Part shown: one piece after another, positions 25,144 to 32,675 of the stretch
How the letters are laid out: every line of letters begins with the position of its first letter
Position numbering within the stretch: the stretch's first letter is position 1
Assembly: GCA_964418425.1 (NCBI GenBank)
Contig: CAYQLT010000024.1
Location: forward strand, 1 to 39,442
Reading direction: 5' to 3'
DNA: 39,442 nucleotides
Origin: CAYQLT01 sp964418425
GTDB lineage: Bacteria > Bacillota > Limnochordia > Limnochordales > Geochordaceae
Position numbers and translations under genes: made by a program
The notes under the pieces: model-generated
What the model saw: the letters and a program-made list of their open reading frames with translations, nothing else
Told to the model about the DNA's origin: nothing
Databases searched by the model: none

Positions 25144-25174
25144 GCGGCAGCCGGTGCCCGGCACCGGCTGCCGC
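25144..25174 (-). repeat. Perfect 15-base-arm hairpin between livK and livH
   Basis: GCGGCAGCCGGTGCC and GGCACCGGCTGCCGC are exact reverse complements separated by one base. No T-run follows in the direction of liv transcription, so it is not a simple terminator. The place, just after the binding-protein gene, suits a stabilising or attenuating intercistronic hairpin that raises livK over livHMGF. Confidence 0.8.
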
Positions 25175-25227
25175 CATCTCGGGCTCGGACGCAAGACGGA
25201 CCGACGCGGGTGAACGGTCCCCTGCCA

Positions 25228-26367
25228 TCACGGGTTGGCCATCGCGAAGTACTTGAAGTCGCCGCCCTTGATCTGGATGACCACGGCGCTTTTGACCGGG
25301 TCGCCCGTACCCCGGAACTCCATGGTGCCCGTCACGCCTTCAAACCGGGTGATGGAAGCCAGGGCGTCGCGGGTCGCCTCCCGATCGATGCGTCCGGCCT
25401 TCTGGATGGCCGAGAACAGCAGCTGGAACGAGTCGTAGGTGAGCGCCGCCACGTCGTCGGGGTCGGACCGGTAGCGCGCCCGGTACCCGTCAATGAAGCG
25501 CCGCGCCACGGGAGTGGCGATGTCCACCGCGTAGTGGGTCGTGAACATCAAGCCTTCCATGTCGGCTCCGCCCAGCGTGATGATCTCCTTGGAGCCCCAG
25601 CTGTCGGAGCCGAGGATGGGGATGGTGATGCCCAGCATGTGGGCCTGCTGCACCTGCAGGGGCACCTCGCTGTAGTAGTTGGGCAGGAAGAGCACGTCGG
25701 GCCTGGCGCTTTTGATCTTGGTCAGCTGGGCCAGGAAGTCCTTGTCGCCGGTGGTGTACGTCTCGAAGGCGACGACCTGACCGCCCATCTCGGTGAACGC
25801 CTGCCGGAAGATCTCCGCGATGCCCTTGTTGTACTCGCTGGCCACATCGTAAAGGACCGCGGCCCGCTGAGCCCTGAACTGGCTTCGAGCAAACGCCGCC
25901 ACCACGCGCCCCTGGAAGTCGTCCGTGAAGGCCGCTCGGAAGACGTACCGCTTCCCCTGCGTGGTCTTGGGGTTGGTGGACCAGGGGCTGATCATGGGCG
26001 CCCGGGCCTGCTCGGCGATCTCCGCGGCCGGGATGGCGTTTCGGCTGGCGTTGGGCCCGATCATGGCCAGCACGTTGTTTTGGAAGTACAGCTTCTGGGC
26101 TGCGGCCACCGCCGAGGCGGCCTTGTCCTCGTTGTCTTCCACAAACAGCCGGACGGGGTAGCGCGTGTTGCCCACCAGCAAGCCGCCGTCTCGGTTGACC
26201 TCATCCACCGCCATCTGCGCACCGTTGCGGCTCGACTGCCCGACCACGGGGATGCTACCCGTCAACTCCACGTTGAGGCCGACCGCGATGGTTTGGGCCA
26301 GGGCGGCAGGCCCGGACAGCACCAGCAGCAGTACCAAGACGGTCATGCCCGCGACCCGGTACAGCAT
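25228..26367 (-). CDS. livK: Branched-chain amino acid ABC transporter substrate-binding protein LivK
   Basis: Exported substrate-binding protein, 379 residues from the chosen ATG. The N-terminus (RVAGMTVLVLLLVLSGPAAL) is a signal peptide with cleavage expected after ALA, giving a mature protein beginning QTIAVGLNVELTG. There is no lipobox cysteine, so it would not be a lipoprotein, unlike most monoderm Bacillota binding proteins. Periplasmic-binding fold type I signatures include RNGAQMAVDEVN, MIGPNASRNAIPAAEIA, YNKGIAEIFRQAF and DPDDVAALTYDSFQLL. The ligand is likely leucine, isoleucine or valine, but the family also binds amides and aromatic acids. It is first of livKHMGF and follows a HAD phosphatase gene on the same strand. 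Confidence 0.93.
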   Translation of the reverse strand: MLYRVAGMTVLVLLLVLSGPAALAQTIAVGLNVELTGSIPVVGQSSRNGAQMAVDEVNRDGGLLVGNTRYPVRLFVEDNEDKAASAVAAAQKLYFQNNVLAMIGPNASRNAIPAAEIAEQARAPMISPWSTNPKTTQGKRYVFRAAFTDDFQGRVVAAFARSQFRAQRAAVLYDVASEYNKGIAEIFRQAFTEMGGQVVAFETYTTGDKDFLAQLTKIKSARPDVLFLPNYYSEVPLQVQQAHMLGITIPILGSDSWGSKEIITLGGADMEGLMFTTHYAVDIATPVARRFIDGYRARYRSDPDDVAALTYDSFQLLFSAIQKAGRIDREATRDALASITRFEGVTGTMEFRGTGDPVKSAVVIQIKGGDFKYFAMANP

Positions 26368-26502
26368 GGTGAGCGCACGCTCCTCCCAGGGGGAATCGGC
26401 CTGGCCGCGCAGCCCCGCTCCATGACCTGCCGTCGCAGGAGGCATGGGGCAGGGAGCCAGGCCAGGACGTTGGTTTCGCCCCGGGAGGAGAGATTCCTGC
26501 TC

Positions 26503-27408
26503 TCAGGCCGCAGGCGAGCGCGGCGCCGGCCGGGGGGCTGCAGCCGGGCACGAAAGCGGCAGGGGGGCTCCGTCGGCTGGGGCACCTGCCCCGCAGCCGC
26601 CCGACCCGGCACCCCAGGGCAGGTGCGGGAAGAAACCGCGAGCCACGGCCGCCACACCGGCCCGGGTGTGGGCGGGGGCGACGTAACGAGCGTGCCGAAT
26701 CACCGCCGGCTCGGCACTGGCGACGGCCACCCCGGCCCCGGCCATGCGCAGCATCTCGAGGTCGTTTTCCGCGTTGCCCACGGCCACCATTTCCCGGGCC
26801 CTCAAGCCCAGCATCCCGAGGACGTGGGCCAGGCCGCTCGCCTTGGAGACCCCGGGCGCCAGCACCTCCACGCACTGGGGGCCCGAGCGGATCACACGCA
26901 ACATCGCTCGCAGCTCCTGCGCACGCTCGACAAAAACGTCGCAGGCCTGCGGTACCCCCAGCCACAGCACCTTGATGGCTCCGCCCTCCCGGGTCCAGGG
27001 GGCAGGGCCGTCCAGCAGGCGGCTTCGGTCCTCGGGCAGCAGATGGCCCGCAAGGGCTTCGCCACCCAGCACGGGTACCAGGCCGCAGGAGAGATAAACG
27101 AAGCCCTGCAGGCCGACCCGAGCGGCCAGCTCGATGGCCTGGTCCACGGCCTCCGGCGCAAGCCGCGTCTGCCGAAGCACCCTGCCTTGCGGGGTTGCCA
27201 CCACCGCCCCGTTATAGAGAACCAGGGGCACCCTCAGCCCCAGGGTACGGGCCAGGGGCAGGGCGGTGGCTTCCGTGCGCCCTGTCGCCAGCGTGACGGG
27301 AACCCCGTGGGCGATCAGCATGGCCACGGCGCGGGCGTTTTCCTCGCTGAGGGTCCCGTCGTCGTTCAGAAGCGTCCCGTCCACGTCCGTGGCCAGCATG
27401 CGAAACAT
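26503..27408 (-). CDS. Cof-type HAD-IIB sugar phosphatase
   Basis: HAD superfamily subfamily IIB (Cof/YidA-like) phosphatase, 301 residues. Motif I is ATDVDGTLLN (about 6-15), motif II TLATGRTEA near residue 39, the cap is entered at PLVLYNGAV near residue 60, and motif III is SKASGLAHVL near residue 189. Motif IV reads VAVGNAENDLEML near residue 210, where most family members have GDxxND. The first magnesium aspartate is asparagine here, which could lower activity. The last 35 residues (Gly, Ala and Pro rich) extend beyond the usual end. The start ATG has a full AAAGGAGGTGA nine bases upstream and a near-consensus promoter at 27451-27480. The gene may lead the liv operon, 135 bases upstream of livK. 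Confidence 0.88.
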   Translation of the reverse strand: MFRMLATDVDGTLLNDDGTLSEENARAVAMLIAHGVPVTLATGRTEATALPLARTLGLRVPLVLYNGAVVATPQGRVLRQTRLAPEAVDQAIELAARVGLQGFVYLSCGLVPVLGGEALAGHLLPEDRSRLLDGPAPWTREGGAIKVLWLGVPQACDVFVERAQELRAMLRVIRSGPQCVEVLAPGVSKASGLAHVLGMLGLRAREMVAVGNAENDLEMLRMAGAGVAVASAEPAVIRHARYVAPAHTRAGVAAVARGFFPHLPWGAGSGGCGAGAPADGAPLPLSCPAAAPRPAPRSPAA

Positions 27409-27417
27409 CCCGGACTC

Positions 27418-27428
27418 TCACCTCCTTT
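27418..27428 (-). promoter_or_regulatory. Full-length Shine-Dalgarno site
   Basis: AAAGGAGGTGA on the minus strand matches the anti-Shine-Dalgarno of 16S rRNA over its full length, nine bases before the ATG at 27408. It fixes the start of the HAD phosphatase. Confidence 0.9.
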
Positions 27429-27450
27429 CCGTCAGGCGCGCATTAGGTGA

Positions 27451-27480
27451 ACTATAGGCCTGCTGTGGCACGCCTGTCAA
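27451..27480 (-). promoter_or_regulatory. Promoter for the HAD phosphatase and perhaps the liv operon
   Basis: On the minus strand, perfect -35 TTGACA (27475-27480), an 18-base spacer and -10 TATAGT (27451-27456). It is the best promoter match in the window. The repeat array at 27481-27570 directly abuts its upstream side. Confidence 0.8.
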
Positions 27481-27598
27481 CAGGGAGTAACAAGATTCCC
27501 AAAAGAGAGTTTCACGCTCCCGAAGGAGCGCCACACTGCGCAGTGTCGCGCCCCCAAAAGGGGGTTACACCATAGCTGCGAGCGCCGGTGGCCATGCT
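27481..27598. repeat. Array of short repeats and hairpins upstream of a strong promoter
   Basis: This 118-base stretch is less GC-rich than its surroundings and has no gene. Read on the minus strand it holds four copies of a motif like GTGNNAC followed by a short stem (starts near 27570, 27536, 27515, 27493). Perfect small hairpins are CCCCC-AAAA-GGGGG (27551-27564), CGCTCC-CGAA-GGAGCG (27515-27530) and the 14-base palindrome ACACTGCGCAGTGT (27533-27546). GGGA...TCCC (27483-27500) is weaker. The last copy runs into the -35 box of the promoter. It may be a regulator array or the end of a lost insertion sequence. Confidence 0.6.
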
Positions 27599-28855
27599 CT
27601 ACCGCAGGGCGCCCGCCAGGTGGGACCTGGCCTGTTCCAGCAGCCGTGCCACGTCCAGAGGTTCGGGCTGCGAGAGAAGGGGCGCCACCACATGCTCCCA
27701 CCAGGCGGCGCTAAATTCCAGGCGCCGAGCCAACCCGGCGGGGGCCCGGGCCGCTTCCAGTTCTGCCAGGGCCACCGCGTCGGCGCCTGCTCGCCGAGCG
27801 GTCGGTGGGAGGGGCCCCAGTTCCTCCAGCGCGGTCGCCAGGGCCGCCAGGGCCGCCAGCGCCTCGGCCGAGGCCGGCGCGGAAGCTGCAACGCCTTCGC
27901 CCCACACCCACCCCACCGGCTGGCCCGAGGGCCCCACCGGCAGGCGAGCGGGCCGGCTTTGGAAGGGAACCGTCAGGCGTTCGGGGCGGTCCAGAGGGTC
28001 CGAGTACAGCCCGATCATCATCCCCGCCCGGCCCGCTCGGTAGTAGGCGTCCAGGGTCTGCTGCCAGCTGGCCGGCGGAGCCGGACTGAGCCCTTCCCGG
28101 ACGAAACCGCGGTAAAATGAGGCGGCCTGCCACAGAGGTCCGGGATCCTCCCACAGCCTTCCGGGCGGCTCCACCACCCATCCCCCCGCCTGCCAGACGA
28201 ACAGCTCCAAAGGAGGCCACCCGTTCACCGGGAACCCCCACATACCGCTGGCTGGCTCGGCGACGCGCCTCGCCGCCTCCCGCAGGCTCTCCCAGGTCCA
28301 CGGGTATGCCGACGGGTCGACCCCAGCGCGGCCCAACCGGTCCACGTTGAGGTACAACAAGGCAGGATCCGCGAAGCCCGGCACCGCGAAGGTGCGCCCC
28401 TCCCAGGCGAAGGCCCCTCGCAGGACCTCAAGGTTGCGGCGGGCCGCCAGGGCGGACACGTCCGCAAGCCAGCCCCGGCTGGCCAGCCGGGCTGCGATGT
28501 CGGGATCCACCACCACCAACGGGGGCGCGTTGCCCTCGGCCAGGGACAGAGTGAGCGTGGCCCAGTAGTCGGCCCACATGGGGGCGACCCGGATGCGCGG
28601 CGCGGCTCCGGAGGAGGATGCTCGCTCCGCCGCCCGGCGCCAGTCGTTAAGATAGCCGCCCCGGGCCGGCACCCAGAGGGTTACGCCGGACAGTGCAGGC
28701 GCCGCGCCCTTTCCTGGGCTCGGCCCGAGGGCAGGCGCCTCAACCGAACCCCGGCCTGCCGGGACCGGAGCCAGACCCGCCACCCCCGCCAGGAGGACGA
28801 CCAGCAGGCTCGCAGCCCGGATGCGGGGATCGGCAACCAGCCCATCGGCTGCCAT
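27599..28855 (-). CDS. Orphan extracellular solute-binding protein (sugar ABC type)
   Basis: Exported ABC-type solute-binding protein of the sugar/oligosaccharide (type 1 extracellular) family, 418 residues. A signal sequence is seen at residues 1-30 (RIRAASLLVVLLAGVAGLAP). Recognisable stretches are WADYWATLTLSLAEGNAP, PLVVVDPDIAARLASRGW (about 110-130), GRTFAVPGFADPALLYLNVD near residue 157, YPWTWESLREAARRV near residue 185, and WGFPVNGWPPLELFVWQAGG near residue 207. No permease or ATPase gene is nearby, so it either uses a transporter encoded elsewhere or acts as a sensor. The start ATG 28855 follows no strong ribosome binding site. It diverges from the DUF2630-like gene. Confidence 0.82.
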   Translation of the reverse strand: MAADGLVADPRIRAASLLVVLLAGVAGLAPVPAGRGSVEAPALGPSPGKGAAPALSGVTLWVPARGGYLNDWRRAAERASSSGAAPRIRVAPMWADYWATLTLSLAEGNAPPLVVVDPDIAARLASRGWLADVSALAARRNLEVLRGAFAWEGRTFAVPGFADPALLYLNVDRLGRAGVDPSAYPWTWESLREAARRVAEPASGMWGFPVNGWPPLELFVWQAGGWVVEPPGRLWEDPGPLWQAASFYRGFVREGLSPAPPASWQQTLDAYYRAGRAGMMIGLYSDPLDRPERLTVPFQSRPARLPVGPSGQPVGWVWGEGVAASAPASAEALAALAALATALEELGPLPPTARRAGADAVALAELEAARAPAGLARRLEFSAAWWEHVVAPLLSQPEPLDVARLLEQARSHLAGALR

Positions 28856-28906
28856 GGCGGCTACCAGTCTAACGCCTCGGCCGCCGGGGGGCCAGCACCT
28901 TTCGCC

Positions 28907-28936
28907 TTGACGCCACCGCCGCCGAGCCACCATACT
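28907..28936 (+). promoter_or_regulatory. Promoter for the DUF2630-like gene
   Basis: -35 TTGACG (28907-28912), an 18-base spacer and -10 CATACT (28931-28936). Transcription from about 28942 would give a very short leader carrying AGGAGGAG before the GTG at 28965. Confidence 0.6.
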
Positions 28937-28964
28937 GGGGGAAGGAGCGGAGGAGGAGCGGCCA

Positions 28965-29204
28965 GTGGACCGGCAGTCCGAAATTCTCAAGCGCATCAAC
29001 GAGCTTGCGCGCGAGCGCCTGCAGCTTTGGTCCAAAGGCCACCTGACCGAGCAGGATCGGGAGCGCATCACGCGGCTGACCCTTGAGCTGGATCGGCTAT
29101 GGGAGCGCCGCCGTGAGGAGCGGGCCGCGATGGCACATGGGATGCCCCTTCGGCGGCTTTTGGCTGGTGATCTGCGCCGCCCCGGGCAAAGCGGGCTCCC
29201 GTGA
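28965..29204 (+). CDS. Small coiled-coil protein, DUF2630-like
   Basis: A 79-residue charged helical protein. Residues 1-55 (MDRQSEILKRINELARERLQ, then LTEQDRERITRLTLELDRLW) resemble the short DUF2630 family, two helices forming a coiled-coil hairpin with the L-x6-L-x-x-L-D-x-x-W pattern. The last 24 residues (from MAHGMPLRRLL) are not part of that pattern. Function is unknown. The GTG start has AGGAGGAG six to seven bases upstream and a promoter at 28907-28936. The following reductase gene begins 24 bases later and may share the transcript. Confidence 0.75.
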   Translation: MDRQSEILKRINELARERLQLWSKGHLTEQDRERITRLTLELDRLWERRREERAAMAHGMPLRRLLAGDLRRPGQSGLP

Positions 29205-29228
29205 GGCTGCCCGGCGGGGCGAAAGGGA

Positions 29229-30095
29229 TTGGTTCGCCTTTTCCCGCCCGAAGATGCTGCGTCGCTCCATTGCGAGCGTGACCCCGCCGGCATTTACGAC
29301 CGCCTGACCTTTCCGCCACCGCCGGGGGAGCGCCCTTACGTCGTGCTCAACATGGTGTGCAGCGTGGACGGCAAGGCGACCCTCCGGCAGGGGCAGCACC
29401 CGAGGCCCCTGGGAAGCCGGGTGGATCGAACCATCATGGCCCGCCTGCGCGCGCACGCGGACGCCGTGCTGCGCGGGGCGGGGACGGTGCGGCGCAACCC
29501 GTACTACCCCAGGGCGGCCCGAGGCGGCCCGGCGGACGAGCCCCGCGACCAGCCCCTGGCCTGCGTGGTGAGCGCCTCCGGCAGCCTGCCGGTGGACAGC
29601 CCCTTTTTCACCCGGGCGCCGCGGCGGCCGCTGGTGGTGCTGGGCCCCCTTGCGCCGGCCGGATGCGAAGAGCAATTCGTGGCGGTGGCGGATGTGGTGC
29701 GGGCACCGCAGGCGTCGGCCGCCCCCGGGGAGGATGGCGCCGGGTGGGTCGATCCTCGCTGGTTGCTTCGCCATTTGCGGGAGCGCTACGGCGTGAGACT
29801 TGTGGTGAGCGAAGGGGGCCCCCACCTCAATTACCGGTTCTTCCGCGCGGGTTGCGTGGACGAGCTGTTTTTGACGCTGGCCCCTTTCTTGGCGGGCTCG
29901 GAACGGGAACTCGGGCTGGTGCACGGCCCGCAGCTCCTCGAGCCGTTCCCGGAACTGCGGCTTGTCAGCGTCTTCGCGCATGAAAGCGAGCTGTTCCTGC
30001 GCTATCAGGTGCTGTCAGGCCCCCAGCCGGGTGACCGCCGGGATGGGGGGCAGGCGCCAGCGGGGCCGCCCGGTTACGGGGCGCCCTCGGCGTAA
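29229..30095 (+). CDS. RibD C-terminal/dihydrofolate reductase-like protein
   Basis: Predicted NADPH-dependent reductase with the RibD C-terminal (dihydrofolate reductase-like) fold, 288 residues, cytoplasmic. Marks are PYVVLNMVCSVDGKATLRQG (about 36-55), the diphosphate-contacting HADAVLRGAGTVRRNPYYPR near residue 76, RYGVRLVVSEGGPHLNYRF near residue 191, and VDELFLTLAPFLAGSE near residue 214. The deaminase half of RibD is absent, so this is either a stand-alone pyrimidine reductase or a member that has moved to other substrates. TTG 29229 is the only start in frame between the previous stop and the domain, and its ribosome binding site is poor. No riboflavin genes are nearby, leaving the pathway open. 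Confidence 0.82.
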   Translation: MVRLFPPEDAASLHCERDPAGIYDRLTFPPPPGERPYVVLNMVCSVDGKATLRQGQHPRPLGSRVDRTIMARLRAHADAVLRGAGTVRRNPYYPRAARGGPADEPRDQPLACVVSASGSLPVDSPFFTRAPRRPLVVLGPLAPAGCEEQFVAVADVVRAPQASAAPGEDGAGWVDPRWLLRHLRERYGVRLVVSEGGPHLNYRFFRAGCVDELFLTLAPFLAGSERELGLVHGPQLLEPFPELRLVSVFAHESELFLRYQVLSGPQPGDRRDGGQAPAGPPGYGAPSA

Positions 30096-30142
30096 CGGCG
30101 GGAGCGTGCGAAAGGGCCGAGCAGGCACAAGGGGCGAGGGCT

Positions 30143-31345
30143 GTGACCATAGCCATCTTCTCGGTTTTCGCGGCCATGCTCGCCCTGTTTCCTTTCTTCA
30201 CCCCTTACCTGGTCCGCCTGGGCGCCGAACCGTCTTTCGCCGGGGGCGTCGTGGCGGCTTACTCCCTGGCCAACCTGCTGGGAAACGCCCTGGGAGGCTG
30301 GTGGGCCGACCGGGTCGGCCGCCGGACGGTGCTGCTGGTGGGGCTGGGCGCCAGCGCGCTCTCCATGCCGGGCTACGCGGTGCCCGTGCTGGGCATCGTG
30401 GCGGTCGCCCACACGCTGCACGGGCTCGCCGCGGGGATGGTGGTGCCGGCCGCCTTCGCATGGGTGGGTGACCGCACGCTCTTGTCCGGGCGGGGCCAGG
30501 CCATGGGCAGGGCAGGGGCAGCCATCGGAGCCGCCGCGGTGGTAGCCCCGCCGTTGGGCGGAGTCCTGGCGCAGCGGGCCGGCGAGGATCTCGTGTTTGC
30601 CGTGGTGGCCCTGCTCCTGGCGGGCGCGTGGGCCCATGTCGCTCGCCAGACGGCAACGTCTCCGCAGCGCCCGGACGCTTCCCCGCCGGGGATGCTTTCG
30701 GGCGCGCCCGTCGGGCAGCTCCTCTCGGGGCCCCTCCTGCGGGCGTACGGAGCCGGCTTTGCCCTGCAGCTGGGCTTCGGGATGGTCATCTGGCTTCTGC
30801 CGCTACAGGCCCAGGCGGCGGGCTTCGGGCCCCGTGTGCCGGGGGCGCTGATGGGGCTGTTGGGCGGGGTGGCGGGAGTTTGGATGGCGGCAGGCGGCAG
30901 GCTGGCCGACCGCCACGGGCGGGGGATGCTGACGGCGGGCCTTGCGTTGATGGCGCTGGCCCAGCTCCTTTGGGGCACCTTGCCGGGCGGCAGCCGGGAG
31001 TGGGTGGTTCGGGCGGCAGCGGCGGCCACGCTTTTCGGGACAGGGTTCGGGTGGATGTTCCCGGCGGCGGCCAGCCTGGTCTCCAGGAGTGCGCCTTCGG
31101 CCTGGCGGGCATCCGCGTTCGCTTTGTTTTACGTGGCTTTCTCATTGGGCACCATGACCGCTCCGTCTGCGGGGGCCGTGGTGCTGGAGCTGGCCGGGAC
31201 AACGGACGTGGGCGCCCCGGGCGGGGCCCTTGGGCCATACCTGGTGGCCGCCTCTGTGCTGGCGGCAGCCTCGCTGGCCTGCCTGTACTTCCCCGGCTCG
31301 GCCTGGGCTTTCGGCCATGAGCAGCCGCCTCAGCGCTGCACGTAG
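30143..31345 (+). CDS. Major facilitator superfamily transporter
   Basis: Inner membrane MFS transporter, 400 residues, about 11-12 hydrophobic helices. The first helix starts immediately (TIAIFSVFAAMLALFPFF). Between helices 2 and 3 lies the family motif A, GGWWADRVGRRTVLLVG, and a partial repeat of it is GGRLADRHGRGMLTAG between helices 8 and 9. No multidrug-specific motif was recognised, so substrate and direction are unknown. Start GTG with GGGGCGAGGG just upstream. The gene follows the reductase by 47 bases and may be cotranscribed. Its 3' end overlaps the convergent 113-residue gene by 16 bases. Confidence 0.9.
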   Translation: MTIAIFSVFAAMLALFPFFTPYLVRLGAEPSFAGGVVAAYSLANLLGNALGGWWADRVGRRTVLLVGLGASALSMPGYAVPVLGIVAVAHTLHGLAAGMVVPAAFAWVGDRTLLSGRGQAMGRAGAAIGAAAVVAPPLGGVLAQRAGEDLVFAVVALLLAGAWAHVARQTATSPQRPDASPPGMLSGAPVGQLLSGPLLRAYGAGFALQLGFGMVIWLLPLQAQAAGFGPRVPGALMGLLGGVAGVWMAAGGRLADRHGRGMLTAGLALMALAQLLWGTLPGGSREWVVRAAAAATLFGTGFGWMFPAAASLVSRSAPSAWRASAFALFYVAFSLGTMTAPSAGAVVLELAGTTDVGAPGGALGPYLVAASVLAAASLACLYFPGSAWAFGHEQPPQRCT

Positions 31346-31671
31346 CGGCACAGGTACGCCGGTTCCGGGCCGGGCCGGTGCTCGGGGTAGACCCTGAGGA
31401 TTCGAAAGTCGAACCGGCAGTAGCCCGGGAAATCGTGGACCTCGTGGAGCTCCACGTCGGCCACCGGCACAGGCTCCCCGTGGGCGGTGAGCAGGGCGAC
31501 CTCGGCCGGCTCTCCCGGGCGAAGCAGCGCCCCCGCCACCTCTTTGGCCACCTCGGGGTCCATGTCGTCGGGGCGGTACGCCAGGTGGTAGAGCTTGCCG
31601 GATCCCAGGCTCCGAAGGTTATCCGCAACCCAGGAGTTTTTCACCACGAACTGAAGTATTCGGGTGGCCAT
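31330..31671 (-). CDS. Uncharacterised 113-residue protein
   Basis: A compact soluble-looking protein without signal peptide or membrane segment: ILQFVVKNSWVADNLRSLGSG, then YHLAYRPDDMDPEVAKEVAG and VELHEVHDFPGYCRFDFRIL. The alternation of strands and helices looks like a real small domain. It matches no family I can name. The ATG has GAGGG just upstream. It lies convergent with the MFS gene (16-base overlap) and divergent from the secreted beta-rich protein, 58 bases away. A false antisense frame is unlikely given codon choice and start signals, but no homology supports it. Confidence 0.62.
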   Translation of the reverse strand: MATRILQFVVKNSWVADNLRSLGSGKLYHLAYRPDDMDPEVAKEVAGALLRPGEPAEVALLTAHGEPVPVADVELHEVHDFPGYCRFDFRILRVYPEHRPGPEPAYLCRYVQR

Positions 31672-31729
31672 GGCCCTCTCATCCTATGCGTCCTCCCCGG
31701 TTGGCGCGCGAAGGGACGGAGAAAAGCTG

Positions 31730-32542
31730 ATGACACGAGTCCGGCGGTGCGGACTGGCGAGGTGGGGTCTGGCGGCGGAGCCGCGGGGACGGGTGGGACA
31801 GGCTCTTCTTTTGGGGCTGGCGCTGCTGGTCCAGGTGGTCGCCTCCAACCGGATCGCCTGGGCCTCCTCCCGGACGTCGGGGCAAACCTGGGAGGACGAA
31901 CTGGCGGCGGTGACGGGAGCGGTGGGGTACCAGTGGCTGGATCTTCGGCAACTGAACGAGCTGTTGGCCAGGGCCAGCCTGCCTGCCCTCCCTTCCCTCC
32001 CCGACCGGGGTGGATACGAACCGGGGTTTGGGGTGGTCGGGCGCCTGGGAGGTCGGTGGGCCTTTTCCACCCTGGGGGGCGAACTGGTTCTTGAGGGCAC
32101 GCGGCAGGAGCCCGGCGGCGGGCTCAGGTTTGCCCGCCTTCGCTTCAACAACACCGGCGTGGGACTGCACTATGAGCTGTGGACATCCAGGCCGCTTCGC
32201 GCCATGGTGGGCGCCATGGCCGGGCTGGCGGGCGTGGAGCTGGAGTGGGCGGACTGGCCGGCCGGGCAGCCGGGTTCCCTGGAGGAGCTGCTGGGAACAC
32301 CAGGCCCATCGGGTGCGCGGGGGGGTCGGCTGAGCCGGCAGGTGCTCACGCTGCAACCGGCTCTGAGCGTGCAGTGGGCCTTCTCGGGATCGGCCGGGCT
32401 GCAGCTGGAGGTGGGGTATATCCTGGGCACCGATTTCTGGGGTGCCCGGTGGGCCCATGCGGCCGGGGCGGAATTTGAGGGGATCCCGGCCGTCTTCACC
32501 GGTCCGTTCGTGCGGCTGGGAGTGTTGGTCGGCACGCTGTAG
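31730..32542 (+). CDS. Secreted beta-rich protein with outer-membrane-barrel-like C-terminus
   Basis: A 270-residue exported protein of unrecognised family. The N-terminus has a basic region, then a hydrophobic stretch (VGQALLLGLALLVQVVAS) ending near a cleavage site around ASS, a signal peptide. The mature part is rich in alternating hydrophobic/polar segments with frequent glycine, such as FGVVGRLGGRWAFSTLGGEL, FARLRFNNTGVGLHYELW and LQLEVGYILGTDFWGARW. The last strand GPFVRLGVLVGTL runs to the end. This pattern is typical of membrane beta-barrels, so an outer membrane protein is a reasonable guess. ATG 31730 is chosen with GGAG upstream; the frame stays open to 31664. It does not overlap the TlpA-like gene that follows. 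Confidence 0.65.
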   Translation: MTRVRRCGLARWGLAAEPRGRVGQALLLGLALLVQVVASNRIAWASSRTSGQTWEDELAAVTGAVGYQWLDLRQLNELLARASLPALPSLPDRGGYEPGFGVVGRLGGRWAFSTLGGELVLEGTRQEPGGGLRFARLRFNNTGVGLHYELWTSRPLRAMVGAMAGLAGVELEWADWPAGQPGSLEELLGTPGPSGARGGRLSRQVLTLQPALSVQWAFSGSAGLQLEVGYILGTDFWGARWAHAAGAEFEGIPAVFTGPFVRLGVLVGTL

Positions 32543-32675
32543 GCGTGCGGGACGAAGGCCGGTCAGTGCCCGGCTGCTCGACGGGGCCCTGCGGTCGGCG
32601 GATATGTCATGGTGGTGCCGGGACAGATCCCCCTTGCCCGCTTCGGGATGGGTCGCTAGACTGCCGGGAGGCGAG

